The notes: generated from the sequence alone by a model not told the origin. 64,000 nucleotides of DNA from Bacillus sp. FJAT-42376 (GCF_003816055.1 NZ_CP033906.1:3906001-3970000), one strand, 5' to 3'. Counted from the first letter of the stretch, positions 1 through 8,042 are shown. A program made the numbers and translations.

Positions 1-540
1 TCCTAGTCTTTTTTCACGCAGGTCATCAAGCAGTGCGGTCAGATCGGTATCTTTTGCCGTATAGAGCTTTACCTTAAATTCTTTTTCTCTTAGCCTTCTT
101 ATCACAAATTTTTCGAGAAGGACCGGAAGAATTTTTACTCCCGTAAAAATAAATACCACGCCGGCCAGCGCTTCAAAATAAAAACCTGCTCCAATGGTAA
201 TCCCGATAGCTGCAGATGCAAAAACAAGAGCGGCCGTTGTCAGTCCTGAAATGACTTCGTTGTGTCTTCTTAGTATGACTCCGGCACCTAAAAACCCAAT
301 TCCGCTTATCACATAGGAGGGAATCCGTCCCGGATCCATGGGACGGGAATAGGCTTCTGAATACTGAAAGGCCGACTCATAGGAAACGACCGTCAGCAAG
401 CAGGCGGTGACTGAAATAATCAGACATGTTTTTAAGCCCAGGGGTTTTCCTTTTAATTCTCTTTCCAAACCGATAATAATGCCTGCAGCGGCTGCAAAAC
501 TCAGCTTCAGCAGCACATTGAAATGGATTATTTCATCCAT
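1..540 (-). CDS. MgtC/SapB family membrane protein (partial, C-terminus outside window)
   Basis: The reading frame begins with ATG at 540 behind a strong purine-rich ribosome site and runs off the left edge, so only about 180 residues are visible. The N-terminal half is very hydrophobic and carries hallmarks of MgtC/SapB proteins: an early 'GIIIGLERELKG' segment, then 'GIGFLGAGVILR', followed by further membrane segments. The visible C-terminal part ('VIRRLREKEFKVKLYTAKD') begins the soluble domain. Family members are inner-membrane proteins linked to Mg2+-limited growth or, in Bacilli, simply called YhiD/MgtC-like; the exact function here is not known. It is transcribed away from the amidase gene. 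Confidence 0.85.
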   Translation of the reverse strand, partial: MDEIIHFNVLLKLSFAAAAGIIIGLERELKGKPLGLKTCLIISVTACLLTVVSYESAFQYSEAYSRPMDPGRIPSYVISGIGFLGAGVILRRHNEVISGLTTAALVFASAAIGITIGAGFYFEALAGVVFIFTGVKILPVLLEKFVIRRLREKEFKVKLYTAKDTDLTALLDDLREKRLG

Positions 541-753
541 TTCCCTCCCCCCCTTTCCCATCACTTATCTAAGTATATAAAGGAAGGGGGGGAATTATTT
601 GTTCTGACAAGCAGGAATAGAGAAAGTTAGCGGGGATGCTTTGCATCAAAAACGATTGCATCCTTCATACAAAATAGGTCTTTGGAATCATATGATAGCT
701 TTATAGACTGCCGATAGTAAAAGAGAGTTTCTATATCTGAGAGGAGTTACAGC

Positions 754-2247
754 ATGAAAACAAGCGTAAGAAAAGGATTACTGATTGCGGGTCTGCTTTC
801 TGCAACAGTGTTTGGTTCCTTTTCCTCTGGAGCATTGACAGTAGCCGCGGCCTCCCAGCAAGGGGTTGTGAAAGCGGATGTTCTCAATGTACGATCGGCT
901 GCATCCATAAATTCTTCCATTGTTATGCAAGTGAAACACAATCAGGCTGTTCACATCCTGGACCAAAAATCAGGCTGGACGAAGATTCAATCCGGAAAGA
1001 AAACAGGATGGGTAAAAAGCTCTTACCTAAACGTCAAACAAGTTACGGCAGCGGCATTAAAAACCGCCAAAGTAAATGCTTCCTCTTTGAATGTTCGTTC
1101 CACCCCAAGCACATCAGGCAAAGTGGTTATGACCCTGAAAAGGAATGCCTCCGTTACATTAATGAAGACACAAAATGGCTGGTCCCAAGTGTCAGCCAGC
1201 GGCAAAACCGGCTGGGTGAATGCTAAGTATCTGACTGCTTCCGGAACACCTGCAGCTCCTGCACCGGTTAAAACGGAGGAGAAACGGGTAACGGCAGAAA
1301 CGTTAAATATAAGAGCCACAGCCGCTTCAAACGGAAAAGTGCTTGCTTCATTGAAGAAAAATGAGATTGTTACCGTATTGAAAACTCAGGGGACATGGTC
1401 AAACATTAAGACCAGCAAAGGAATTACCGGGTGGGCCGCTTCGCAGTATCTCGGGAGTGTCACTGCTCCCCCTGCTGTGGAGACTCCCGCCGGCTTTGCC
1501 TATCTGAATACAGATTCCAATATACGTTCTGGCCCCGGGACAAGCTCGCCTGTCATCCTTACGCTTAAAACAGGAACAAAGCTGCAAACATTTGAGAAAC
1601 AAAAGGACTGGACGAAAGTTAAAATTCCCGATGGCCGGACAGGCTGGGTATCAAACAAACTGATTTCTGCCGGGCAAATCGAGACGCCGGTGCCTGAGAG
1701 TCCAACAGGGGTTCTTACCGGAAAAGTCATTGTCGTGGATGCCGGACATGGCGGATATGACCCCGGAACAAGAGGCAGTTTTACACTTGAAAAATCCCTG
1801 ACACTCACCAGTTCTCAACTGCTTGTAAAAAAGCTTCAAAACGAAGGCGCCAATGTTAAATTCACCCGGAATTCGGATACATATCCCCTCCTTAGTGAAC
1901 GGGCTGCCTTAAGCAACAAAAGCAAAGCGGACGCCTTTATCAGCATCCATTATGATTCCGGCGGTCTGAAAGCGACGGGAATTTCCACCTTCTACTACAC
2001 ATTTGCGAAAGACAGCCTGCTTGCCTCAAAGGTCCATCAAAATGTTTTGGCTGCTGTGAAGCTTCCGGACAGAAAGGCATCCTATAAAAATCTTCAGGTA
2101 TTGAGGGAAAATAAATATCCTTCGATTTTGGTAGAGCTCGGATTTCTCTCCAACCCTGCTGAAGAACGGCTGATAACCACCTTTGACTACCAGGAAAAGG
2201 CGACAAATGGAATTGTGCAAGGACTGAAGAGTTATTTTACTAAGTAA
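754..2247 (+). CDS. N-acetylmuramoyl-L-alanine amidase with four SH3b domains
   Basis: A 497-residue exported cell-wall hydrolase. Residues 1 to about 33 form a signal peptide (basic start, hydrophobic core, AAA cleavage area). Four bacterial SH3 repeats follow (about 36-95, 104-163, 178-233 and 246-307), each with the 'LNVRS/NIRS..S..V...L' and 'GWV/GWA...YL' pattern, and should bind peptidoglycan. The C-terminal Amidase_3 zinc domain (about 322-495) shows 'VVDAGHGGYDPG', 'ISIHYDS' and 'VELGFLSN', which supply the zinc ligands and catalytic Glu. It would cleave the MurNAc-L-Ala bond during growth or cell separation. The start has GAGGAG upstream. It is monocistronic and followed by a strong terminator. 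Confidence 0.93.
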   Translation: MKTSVRKGLLIAGLLSATVFGSFSSGALTVAAASQQGVVKADVLNVRSAASINSSIVMQVKHNQAVHILDQKSGWTKIQSGKKTGWVKSSYLNVKQVTAAALKTAKVNASSLNVRSTPSTSGKVVMTLKRNASVTLMKTQNGWSQVSASGKTGWVNAKYLTASGTPAAPAPVKTEEKRVTAETLNIRATAASNGKVLASLKKNEIVTVLKTQGTWSNIKTSKGITGWAASQYLGSVTAPPAVETPAGFAYLNTDSNIRSGPGTSSPVILTLKTGTKLQTFEKQKDWTKVKIPDGRTGWVSNKLISAGQIETPVPESPTGVLTGKVIVVDAGHGGYDPGTRGSFTLEKSLTLTSSQLLVKKLQNEGANVKFTRNSDTYPLLSERAALSNKSKADAFISIHYDSGGLKATGISTFYYTFAKDSLLASKVHQNVLAAVKLPDRKASYKNLQVLRENKYPSILVELGFLSNPAEERLITTFDYQEKATNGIVQGLKSYFTK

Positions 2248-2248
2248 A

Positions 2249-2295
2249 AAAAGCTTCTCTACCTGTTCATACACAGGCAGGGAAGCTTTTTTTTT
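2249..2295 (+). terminator. Rho-independent terminator of the amidase gene
   Basis: An AAGCTT...CTACCTG / CAGGCAG...AAGCTT stem with an 8-nt loop is followed by a run of T, starting directly after the amidase stop codon. Confidence 0.9.
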
Positions 2296-2381
2296 GAACA
2301 CAAAACATTCTGCCTCCTGCACCTTTTTTTGGGTTTTTTATACACTGTTCAGTAACGACTGGGCCAAAGGAGAGGAAGAAA

Positions 2382-2897
2382 ATGAATGAAGAACTGCAAA
2401 AGCTCATCAACAGCCTCATTCAGATCGAGCATGTTTCATCTACGCTATATCTCGCCATGTCAGCCTATATGGGCAAGCTGAACTACACAGGGATGGAAGC
2501 ATGGCTTCGAATTCAATCAGAAGAAGAAAGACTTCATATGCTGAAGCTGATTGACTATCTCGTCGGCAAAAATGGAACGGTCCAGCTCAAAAGCATCCCG
2601 GATCAGCCAAGTGACTTCGGAACACCGCTTGAAACCTTTCAAAAAGTGCTCGCCCATGAACAATTTGTTACAAATGCTTATCGTCAGGCTTATCAATATG
2701 CCAGCCAGGCAGACCCGCAGGCTGCAGTCATCATTCAGGAGTTTTTAAGGGAACAAATTGATGAAGAAGCACAAAGCCAAACGATTGTGGACCGCTTGAA
2801 GCTTGCCCAGAATAATCCGTCAGCGCTTTTGCTCCTGGATCAGGAATTAGGGCAGAGAAAACCGGCAGCTGCCGGGGCCCCGCCTGCTGCCGGATAA
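2382..2897 (+). CDS. Ferritin-like diiron protein
   Basis: A 171-residue four-helix protein. The metal-ligand pattern fits non-heme ferritins: an N-terminal Glu in 'QIEHVSSTLYLAM', the pair in 'EEERLHMLKLIDYL' (E..H), a Glu in the 'AHEQFVTNAY' helix and 'QIDEEAQSQ' near the end of helix 4. Length and layout match FtnA-type iron-storage ferritins rather than Dps. It likely oxidises Fe(II) and stores iron in a cytoplasmic cage. The last 15 residues form an Ala/Pro/Gly tail that is not part of the fold. The start has an AGGAGAGG-type site 9 nt upstream. A single-gene unit. Confidence 0.85.
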   Translation: MNEELQKLINSLIQIEHVSSTLYLAMSAYMGKLNYTGMEAWLRIQSEEERLHMLKLIDYLVGKNGTVQLKSIPDQPSDFGTPLETFQKVLAHEQFVTNAYRQAYQYASQADPQAAVIIQEFLREQIDEEAQSQTIVDRLKLAQNNPSALLLLDQELGQRKPAAAGAPPAAG

Positions 2898-2919
2898 ATG
2901 CTTGCTGTGTATAAGCCAA

Positions 2920-2960
2920 AGCATAAGCGGATGGAAGAGACCGTTTATGCTTTGCTTGTT
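2920..2960 (+). terminator. Probable terminator after the ferritin-like gene
   Basis: An 11-bp stem (AGCATAAGCGG with CCGTTTATGCT) lies 23 nt after the stop. The T-rich tail is weak. Confidence 0.6.
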
Positions 2961-3084
2961 CTAATAATCCGCGCGACAGGGTCCCGATCCAAACTTTACA
3001 CTTAAATTTGTTTATTCTTCCGATTATCCCTTATAGTTAAATTATGTTTTAATCCTAAAATCACGGATAAGGGGGCAGATTGAC

Positions 3085-3612
3085 GTGAATATCAGAAAGA
3101 TGAAAGAAAGCGAAATAGAGCTTGTGCGGTCACAGCGGATAGAATGTTACAGCGAGTACCGAAACCTTGTTTCAGAATCTCACTGGAATGCTTTAGAAGG
3201 AACTCTTTCTTCAAATAAAGATGTAAGCAGCAATGCTGAAATCTTTGTAGCTGAAATAGAAGGCCGCGTTGCGGGAAGCATCGTCTTGTTCCCCGGAAAA
3301 TCAGATGCGTATGAATGGACAGTCAACTCACCGGATTATCCGGAAATTCGAATGCTCGCCGTCCATCGTGAATACAGAGGCAAGAAAATTGGACAAGCAT
3401 TAGTGCAGCACTGTATCGAAACTGCTGAAAAGCAAGGATATGCATATGTTGGATTACATACCGCAGATTTTATGAAAAGTGCGATGGCTTTATATACAAA
3501 GATGGGTTTTGAACGTGTTCCCGAGTTTGATTTTGAACCGGCTGATGATGGGGTAGTTGTGAAGGGTTTCAGGTATTCTCATCCTCATGTATTGGGAAAA
3601 CAGCACTCTTAA
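3085..3612 (+). CDS. GNAT family N-acetyltransferase
   Basis: A 175-residue protein starting with GTG behind AAGGGGGC. The GNAT core is clear: beta-4 'EIRMLAVHREYRGKKIGQALVQHCIE' contains the acetyl-CoA pyrophosphate-binding motif A (R-x-x-G-K-K-I-G), and 'MKSAMALYTKMGFERV' is motif B. It transfers an acetyl group from acetyl-CoA to an amine of unknown identity; the acceptor cannot be read from the sequence. It stands alone between two terminators. Confidence 0.85.
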   Translation: MNIRKMKESEIELVRSQRIECYSEYRNLVSESHWNALEGTLSSNKDVSSNAEIFVAEIEGRVAGSIVLFPGKSDAYEWTVNSPDYPEIRMLAVHREYRGKKIGQALVQHCIETAEKQGYAYVGLHTADFMKSAMALYTKMGFERVPEFDFEPADDGVVVKGFRYSHPHVLGKQHS

Positions 3613-3652
3613 CAGCAGTACCCTCCACTATCATTTAGGGTACTGCTGTTTT
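3612..3652 (+). terminator. Terminator after the GNAT gene
   Basis: A long perfect stem, AACAGCAGTACCCT with AGGGTACTGCTGTT, followed by TTTT. It may also serve the convergent VOC gene. Confidence 0.85.
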
Positions 3653-3672
3653 AATTGCGGTTTATTGGCTCT

Positions 3673-4053
3673 TCACTTTTTTTCCATTACAGCAAAGTAA
3701 TTTTCTTCAGGATCTGCAAAGTTAAATACTCTTCCTGAAGGCATATGGACGATTTCTCCAACCGTCACCTTCTTGCTGGATAAGTCGCTGTATAATTGAT
3801 CCAGATTTTCAGAAAAAAACAGGAAAGAAGGAGTGCCAAGATTTAGTTCCGGCGACATTTTTGCAATGACTTCTTTATTGTGCAGAACAATCGTGGTTTC
3901 TGAATCCGTTGCCGGAGCGATTTCTATCCATCTCATTCCCTGTCCGTTATCCTCTTCAGAAATGACGTGAAACCCCGCCTTCTCCGTCCAAAACTTCACT
4001 GCCTCATCCTGATTATTCACATACAGCATAATTTGTCCAAGTTTATGGATCAT
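3673..4053 (-). CDS. VOC family protein (glyoxalase/bleomycin-resistance fold)
   Basis: A 126-residue single VOC module: 'MLYVNNQDEAVKFWTEKAGFHV' opens the first beta-alpha-beta-beta-beta unit and 'GRVFNFADPEENYFAVME' closes the second. Such proteins work as dimers using a divalent metal; substrates range from glyoxylated thiols to antibiotics, and none is indicated here. The start ATG has GAGGAGTG upstream. Similar to the B. subtilis YraH/YwkD type of small glyoxalase-like proteins, but no orthology is claimed. Confidence 0.8.
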   Translation of the reverse strand: MIHKLGQIMLYVNNQDEAVKFWTEKAGFHVISEEDNGQGMRWIEIAPATDSETTIVLHNKEVIAKMSPELNLGTPSFLFFSENLDQLYSDLSSKKVTVGEIVHMPSGRVFNFADPEENYFAVMEKK

Positions 4054-4260
4054 TTCAGCTCACTCCTCTTATTTTTAGAAAATTCAAATACCTCAAACTC
4101 CAGTTTACAATTTTTGTTTTGAAACGAGCAATACAAAAAGGAGATTTTGAAAAAATTGTTCCTCCATTATGACGTAAGCGTATGTTCAATGTGCCATCCC
4201 GCGTTTAATAGACCGACAAAGGGGAAGAAGTTGTAAAAATACTAGAAGTGAGGGAATTAT

Positions 4261-4740
4261 ATGGATTTCATTCAGAGGACCATCGAATTGGCACGTAAAA
4301 ATGTTGAAGAAGGAGGCAGACCTTTCGCTTGTATCATTACCCGGGGCGATGAAATGATTTCCGAACGCACGAATCAGGCCGCTCAAACGAATAATCCAAC
4401 TGCCCATGCCGAGATTCTTGCTATCCAGGATGCTTGCCAAAAGCTGGGCACCGAACATTTAAAAGACTGCCAAATCTATATTTTGGCAAGCCCTTGTCCT
4501 ATGTGTCTTGGCGCCCTATACTACTGCAGTCCGGAAAAAGTGACATACATTGTTTCAAGAGATGAATACAAAACCTATTATCGGGATGACCGGAAATACT
4601 TCGAAATCGAAAATTTTTACGATGAATTCAGCAAAACCATTGAAGACCGCCGTCTTCCAATGGAAAAAGCAGAGCGTGAAGATGGATTGGATCCTTATAA
4701 GCAATGGAATGAGATACACGGAACGGTGCATGCCACATGA
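4261..4740 (+). CDS. Nucleoside/guanine deaminase-like zinc enzyme
   Basis: A 159-residue cytidine/deoxycytidylate deaminase-superfamily protein. 'PTAHAEILAI' supplies the zinc-binding His and catalytic Glu, and 'PCPMCLGALYY' supplies the two zinc-binding Cys. The length and the C-terminal tail ('LDPYKQWNEIHG') resemble bacterial guanine deaminase (GuaD, about 156 aa) more than tRNA adenosine deaminase TadA. It probably deaminates a free purine base or nucleoside. Start ATG with GTGAGGGA upstream. The substrate is inferred only. Confidence 0.8.
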   Translation: MDFIQRTIELARKNVEEGGRPFACIITRGDEMISERTNQAAQTNNPTAHAEILAIQDACQKLGTEHLKDCQIYILASPCPMCLGALYYCSPEKVTYIVSRDEYKTYYRDDRKYFEIENFYDEFSKTIEDRRLPMEKAEREDGLDPYKQWNEIHGTVHAT

Positions 4741-4770
4741 CCAAATTAGGAACGGATAGACATCATGCTT

Positions 4771-4802
4771 AAAAGGCCCGAATTATTTCGGGCTACTTTA
4801 GC
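4771..4802. terminator. Bidirectional terminator between the deaminase and the convergent 430-aa gene
   Basis: A GCCCGAA / TTCGGGC stem has AAAA on one side and a T-containing tail on the other, so it can work on both strands. Confidence 0.75.
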
Positions 4803-4807
4803 TGATC

Positions 4808-6100
4808 TTAAGCGTGTTCAATTGATTTGAAAGTATCAGGTGTTAAATACGGATCTTCCACAATATTTTCCATACCTTTTAACAGCAGCCAGTCCAAGTA
4901 CATAAGTAAGCGATCTAATTGGGCTAAGAGTTCGGATTCGGTTGTGAAAGAAAATGATTCTTCACCCCCTGGCGATATATTCAATTTGAGTTCTTTCCTC
5001 CATCGATCTAGAATCGTTGAGAGTTCGAATACTTCCCCTTTATAACGAATGAAAGCTCTGATGATTGCCAGTCCAGACATATGTTCTATTACAATAATGG
5101 AATCGCCCGATTCATATTGTATTTCTCCCCCATGTACAATATCGGGACTAAACTTCGTCCTGGAATATCCTTTTTTTTTAAGAAAAGAATCACATCTGCT
5201 TTTATATAAATTGTCTACGTTCCCAATCGTTATTTGATGATTACTAAGATATTCTTCCATTCTTTTAATAAAGAGGTAGCCTTCTCTTTCCAAGAGATGA
5301 CTAAGTTCTTTTTTGTTTTTGTATTCTATGATTAAATGAAGCTTTTTTTTAATCAATTCTCTTCCCGTTTCTTCGCTTGAATTTGGAGTTCTGAATCCAA
5401 TTCTCAATGTATTTTTTTCACACACATCATAAAATGCTGTATATTTAAAATTTTCTTTGTATTTATTTAAATAGACCATATAGTCATTTGACAGTTCAGG
5501 ATCTAGATGAAAACCTAATTCATCTAAATTTTCTTTAAATAAACTCAAAACATGATCGTAAAAACTAGATTTCTTTTGATTGGAACTAATTATTTTTATA
5601 TTTTCTTCTTCAAGCATTGTACTGCCCCATTCACTAAGTGAGGTGTAACAAATTCCATCCACTTTCTCAAAGTCAAATGCTTCTTTAAATAGATCGGCAA
5701 GGAAAAACTCTTGCCCCACCGGGTCCCCGTTCAGGATCTCCATCATTTTTTGGTATGAAGCCTGTTTATACGCTATGTTTTGAAGAGTTTCCAGCCCTTC
5801 TTGAATATCTTTTACTTCAATTTCTTCAAAAGTTAAGGTTAATTCTGACATCATTTTTCCGCTTTTATAAAGACGGAACCCCCAAAAAAAGTCTTCCGCA
5901 TATTCATAACAAAAAGCATACGTATCCAGTTTCTTTGATAGCGACTTTGCCAAAACATCCAATTCTTCCAGATTAAATACTGCTCCCGTCCAATCAGAAT
6001 TTATTGGAACTAAAAAACCAGAATAAATCTGTTTTCTGCTAGACAACTGAATTTCCTTTATTTTCTTATTAATAATGATTACGTTTGTCTGCTCGCTCAC
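4808..6100 (-). CDS. Uncharacterised 430-aa protein
   Basis: I do not recognise this protein. It starts with GTG at 6100 behind a good AAAGGAGTGA site and is 430 residues long with no signal peptide or membrane segment. It is rich in Lys, Glu and Leu. The C-terminal third ('SRCDSFLKKKGYSRTKFSPD', 'DSIIVIEHMSGLAIIRAFIRYKGEVFELS') reads like a separate alpha/beta domain. Its codons are AT-rich compared with the housekeeping genes on the other side of the island. It lies next to the left end of the tmRNA island, so it may be an older acquired gene, but that is inference. Confidence 0.7.
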   Translation of the reverse strand: MSEQTNVIIINKKIKEIQLSSRKQIYSGFLVPINSDWTGAVFNLEELDVLAKSLSKKLDTYAFCYEYAEDFFWGFRLYKSGKMMSELTLTFEEIEVKDIQEGLETLQNIAYKQASYQKMMEILNGDPVGQEFFLADLFKEAFDFEKVDGICYTSLSEWGSTMLEEENIKIISSNQKKSSFYDHVLSLFKENLDELGFHLDPELSNDYMVYLNKYKENFKYTAFYDVCEKNTLRIGFRTPNSSEETGRELIKKKLHLIIEYKNKKELSHLLEREGYLFIKRMEEYLSNHQITIGNVDNLYKSRCDSFLKKKGYSRTKFSPDIVHGGEIQYESGDSIIVIEHMSGLAIIRAFIRYKGEVFELSTILDRWRKELKLNISPGGEESFSFTTESELLAQLDRLLMYLDWLLLKGMENIVEDPYLTPDTFKSIEHA

Positions 6101-6212
6101 TGCAGTTCACTCCTTTCCCATGAATAAAGTTTACTATAAATAAGAAATGTAATTTATAGGAAATAAAAAATTTTGTCTATAATAACTAATCCTGCGGAAG
6201 TATCCAAAAACA

Positions 6213-6244
6213 CAAAAAAGGAAGGAGCCTCTGGCCCTTCCTTT
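6213..6244 (-). terminator. ssrA: Terminator next to attL, probably the original ssrA terminator
   Basis: On the minus strand AAAGGAAGG pairs with CCTTCCTTT and is followed by TTTTTT. No minus-strand gene lies immediately upstream today. In the chromosome before the island arrived, the ssrA 3' end would have sat about 20 bp upstream, so this is probably the old ssrA terminator, left behind when the island was inserted. Confidence 0.6.
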
Positions 6245-6262
6245 GATTATTTACACATATTT

Positions 6263-6319
6263 TACATAAAAACTAAAACCACCAAAGTATGTATTGGTGG
6301 AGACGGTGGGAGTCGAACC
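6263..6319. repeat. attL: 57-bp direct repeat of the tmRNA 3' end
   Basis: Identical over 57 of 57 bases to 16157-16213. It contains the last 25 bases of the tmRNA (T-arm half and the CCA end, on the minus strand) plus 32 bases beyond it. The repeat breaks right after GTCGAACC; here it continues ACCC, while the intact gene continues CACG. This is the pattern left by site-specific integration into ssrA. Confidence 0.9.
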
Positions 6320-6596
6320 ACCCTATCTTCAAAATACTATAACAGCAATATTTACAGTGGTTTTAGGCTAACATTAAAATTGCTTGACTACGTTTGAAAA
6401 TAATTACGTTGCGGGGGCAATGTGTACAAACCTGTATGTTTACTCTGATCTTTATAGGTTTGAGGCCGAGGTTTTTCATCATTTTTTAAAAGTCATTCCA
6501 AAATATTTCTTTAATATTTTCGTTAGGACTTTTGCATATATGAAGAAAAAATTTTAATCGTCCTCTAATTAGAGGATAATCATTTGTTCCCATAAT

Positions 6597-6623
6597 AAAA
6601 AGCACCCCGAAGGATGCTTTTTT
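6597..6623 (-). terminator. Terminator of the NPCBM-protein gene
   Basis: An AAAAGCA...TGCTTTT stem whose arms end in A and T runs lies just after the stop codon. A separate 14-bp perfect palindrome (CCTCTAATTAGAGG) lies nearby at 6562-6575. Confidence 0.8.
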
Positions 6624-6626
6624 ATC

Positions 6627-7478
6627 TTATTTTATAATTACATTAGCAAAATTGATAACTCCATTATCTATTTGACCATCTTCACAAGTAATTTTTAGCT
6701 TTTGTACATTCGTAACATCTAAATCTACTGAAGTTGGCAGGTCATCTTTAGCTAAATCATATGAAGCAAGTAATTTTTCATCTCCATAAATTTTGAAGTG
6801 ATGGGATCCCCAGTTACTTCCATCCGCAAATCCTAGGAGACCTGTAATATGAGTATATTGTTTGTTTAAATTAAATACCATATATTCATCAATACCTGAC
6901 CAGAACATACTATAACCTTTATTATAAGTTTTACCACCCATAGTCATTTCTTTATTTAATGAGGGTTCATATGTATAATTAAAAGGACTTATTACATCTG
7001 ACATATATGTTGTGCCATTAGGATCAGTTCCTAAAAATACAGTATCGCTTTTTTTGTTATAAGAAGAATGGCTATTTATTAGATTTGCCATAAGATCGAT
7101 TGGAGCATATCTAACACCTTTGAAACTTAATAATGCTGGGACAGAAGTTTTTCCATATTCATATGTTCCACTATGGACAAAACCTTGATACGCTAGTTTT
7201 GAACTTAAAGGAGTACCTGCATTTGCTTTGTATTTGCTAATATCCTTATCCTTTTGAGATATTTGAGATTTTAAGCTACCAACTTGCGTTTTATAGCTAT
7301 TAATTTGTTTGTCTTTAGCAGCCAAAAGCTTTTTATTTGACGCAATTGTAGCCTGCAAAGATTTAATTTGCTTCTGCAAAGCAGAAACCGATACACTTGC
7401 TTCTGTTACATTTGTGGAAAAGAGTGTACCAATTACAAAAGCAAGTGCTAATAAAAATACCAGACTTCTTTTTCTCAT
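6627..7478 (-). CDS. Secreted coiled-coil protein with C-terminal NPCBM-like domain
   Basis: 283 residues. Residues 1-27 form a signal peptide (MRKR, hydrophobic core, VTEAS). Residues about 30-88 are a coiled coil (repeated 'KQI..L...I....LL..KDKQI'). Residues 95-155 resemble the small 'stalk' domain of copper amine oxidase N-terminal type ('FKGVRYAPIDLMANL'). Residues 175-283 fit the NPCBM carbohydrate-binding module ('GGKTYNKGYSMFW', 'GLLGFADGSNWGSHHFKIYGD', then 'ANVIIK'). It probably binds a glycan at the cell surface. The start has GGGGGAT upstream. The leader carries a GEMM riboswitch with a terminator, so expression should follow cyclic dinucleotide level. No catalytic domain is seen. 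Confidence 0.8.
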   Translation of the reverse strand: MRKRSLVFLLALAFVIGTLFSTNVTEASVSVSALQKQIKSLQATIASNKKLLAAKDKQINSYKTQVGSLKSQISQKDKDISKYKANAGTPLSSKLAYQGFVHSGTYEYGKTSVPALLSFKGVRYAPIDLMANLINSHSSYNKKSDTVFLGTDPNGTTYMSDVISPFNYTYEPSLNKEMTMGGKTYNKGYSMFWSGIDEYMVFNLNKQYTHITGLLGFADGSNWGSHHFKIYGDEKLLASYDLAKDDLPTSVDLDVTNVQKLKITCEDGQIDNGVINFANVIIK

Positions 7479-7510
7479 TTACTGATCCCCCAGATTTTGA
7501 AATTTGGAAA

Positions 7511-7542
7511 ACAAAAATAGACATATCGATTCCCGAATGTCT
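7511..7542 (-). terminator. Intrinsic terminator of the riboswitch expression platform
   Basis: On the minus strand AGACAT pairs with ATGTCT across a 12-nt loop, followed by ATTTTTGTTTT. It lies between the aptamer and the start codon, which is the usual place for a transcription-terminating expression platform. Confidence 0.7.
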
Positions 7543-7547
7543 TTATA

Positions 7548-7634
7548 CAGTCCGGTAGCTGGCTGGCATAATCATCTCTGACTTTAGCCCCTAAAGCTTT
7601 GCGTCCCAACCTTTCAATTGGTTTGCCTTTTTCA
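7548..7634 (-). ncRNA. Cyclic-di-GMP-I (GEMM) riboswitch aptamer
   Basis: Read on the minus strand, the leader has the GEMM core in order: GGCAAACC, a GAAA tetraloop closed by an AACC...GGTT-like stem (P2), GGGACGCAAAGC, a variable P3 arm, and a closing GCCAGCTACCGG segment. This arrangement matches the c-di-GMP-I family closely. Whether it prefers c-di-GMP or cGAMP cannot be settled by eye. It controls the exported NPCBM gene 3' of it. Confidence 0.85.
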
Positions 7635-7667
7635 ATCTTTATTCTATGGTTAGATTTTCCAAGTTTT

Positions 7668-7696
7668 ATTATACAAGGGTATATTTCCTAATGCAA
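7668..7696 (-). promoter_or_regulatory. Sigma-A promoter of the riboswitch transcript
   Basis: On the minus strand TTGCAT (7691-7696), a 17-bp spacer and a perfect TATAAT (7668-7673) lie about 35 bp upstream of the aptamer, giving a predicted start near 7661. Confidence 0.75.
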
Positions 7697-7743
7697 CATA
7701 ATTTAGTATATTATTCCTAAAAAGTAGTTATTCAGACATATTT

Positions 7744-8042
7744 ATCGAGTAGGAAGGAGTGATTAACTCCCGACCTCTCACACCACCGTACGTACGGATC
7801 CGTATACGGCGGTTCAATTTTATTCTAGGCATTTACTTTCATATAGTGTTTCATTCCAGAGACTAGCCAGAATGCGGCTAGTCTTTTGTTTGTAATGGTT
7901 GTGGTTAATATCCACGAGTAAGCCGTGCGGGCCACCCCTTTGCTTGTGTGGCTGTTTTTGTATGCCTGATTACGGCTCATCCCCAGCTTGATTAAGTTCT
8001 TGCGGCGGTTTTTAGCTGTCTTCCACTTTTTCCAGATGCACA
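7744..8042 (-). mobile_element. Group II intron, 3' remnant
   Basis: The minus strand holds the end of a maturase gene followed by the intron 3' structure: GCCGTATACGG, the CGTACGTACGG hairpin with GTGGTGTGAGAGG (domain V region), and a domain VI-like hairpin with GGGAGTTAATCACTCC ending in CCTACTCGAT near 7744. The 5' part of the intron, including most of the reverse transcriptase, is missing; the sequence breaks at the IS21-family element at about 8043 and does not resume on its other side. Confidence 0.8.

Noticed and set aside
6173..6397. 74-aa reading frame across attL
   Set aside because: It is a by-product of the tmRNA 3'-end repeat and terminator; no ribosome site and no protein-like sequence.
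6320..6596. Remnant of an integrase gene next to attL
   Set aside because: I looked for tyrosine-recombinase motifs on both strands here and in 15970-16156 and found none that could be read with confidence.
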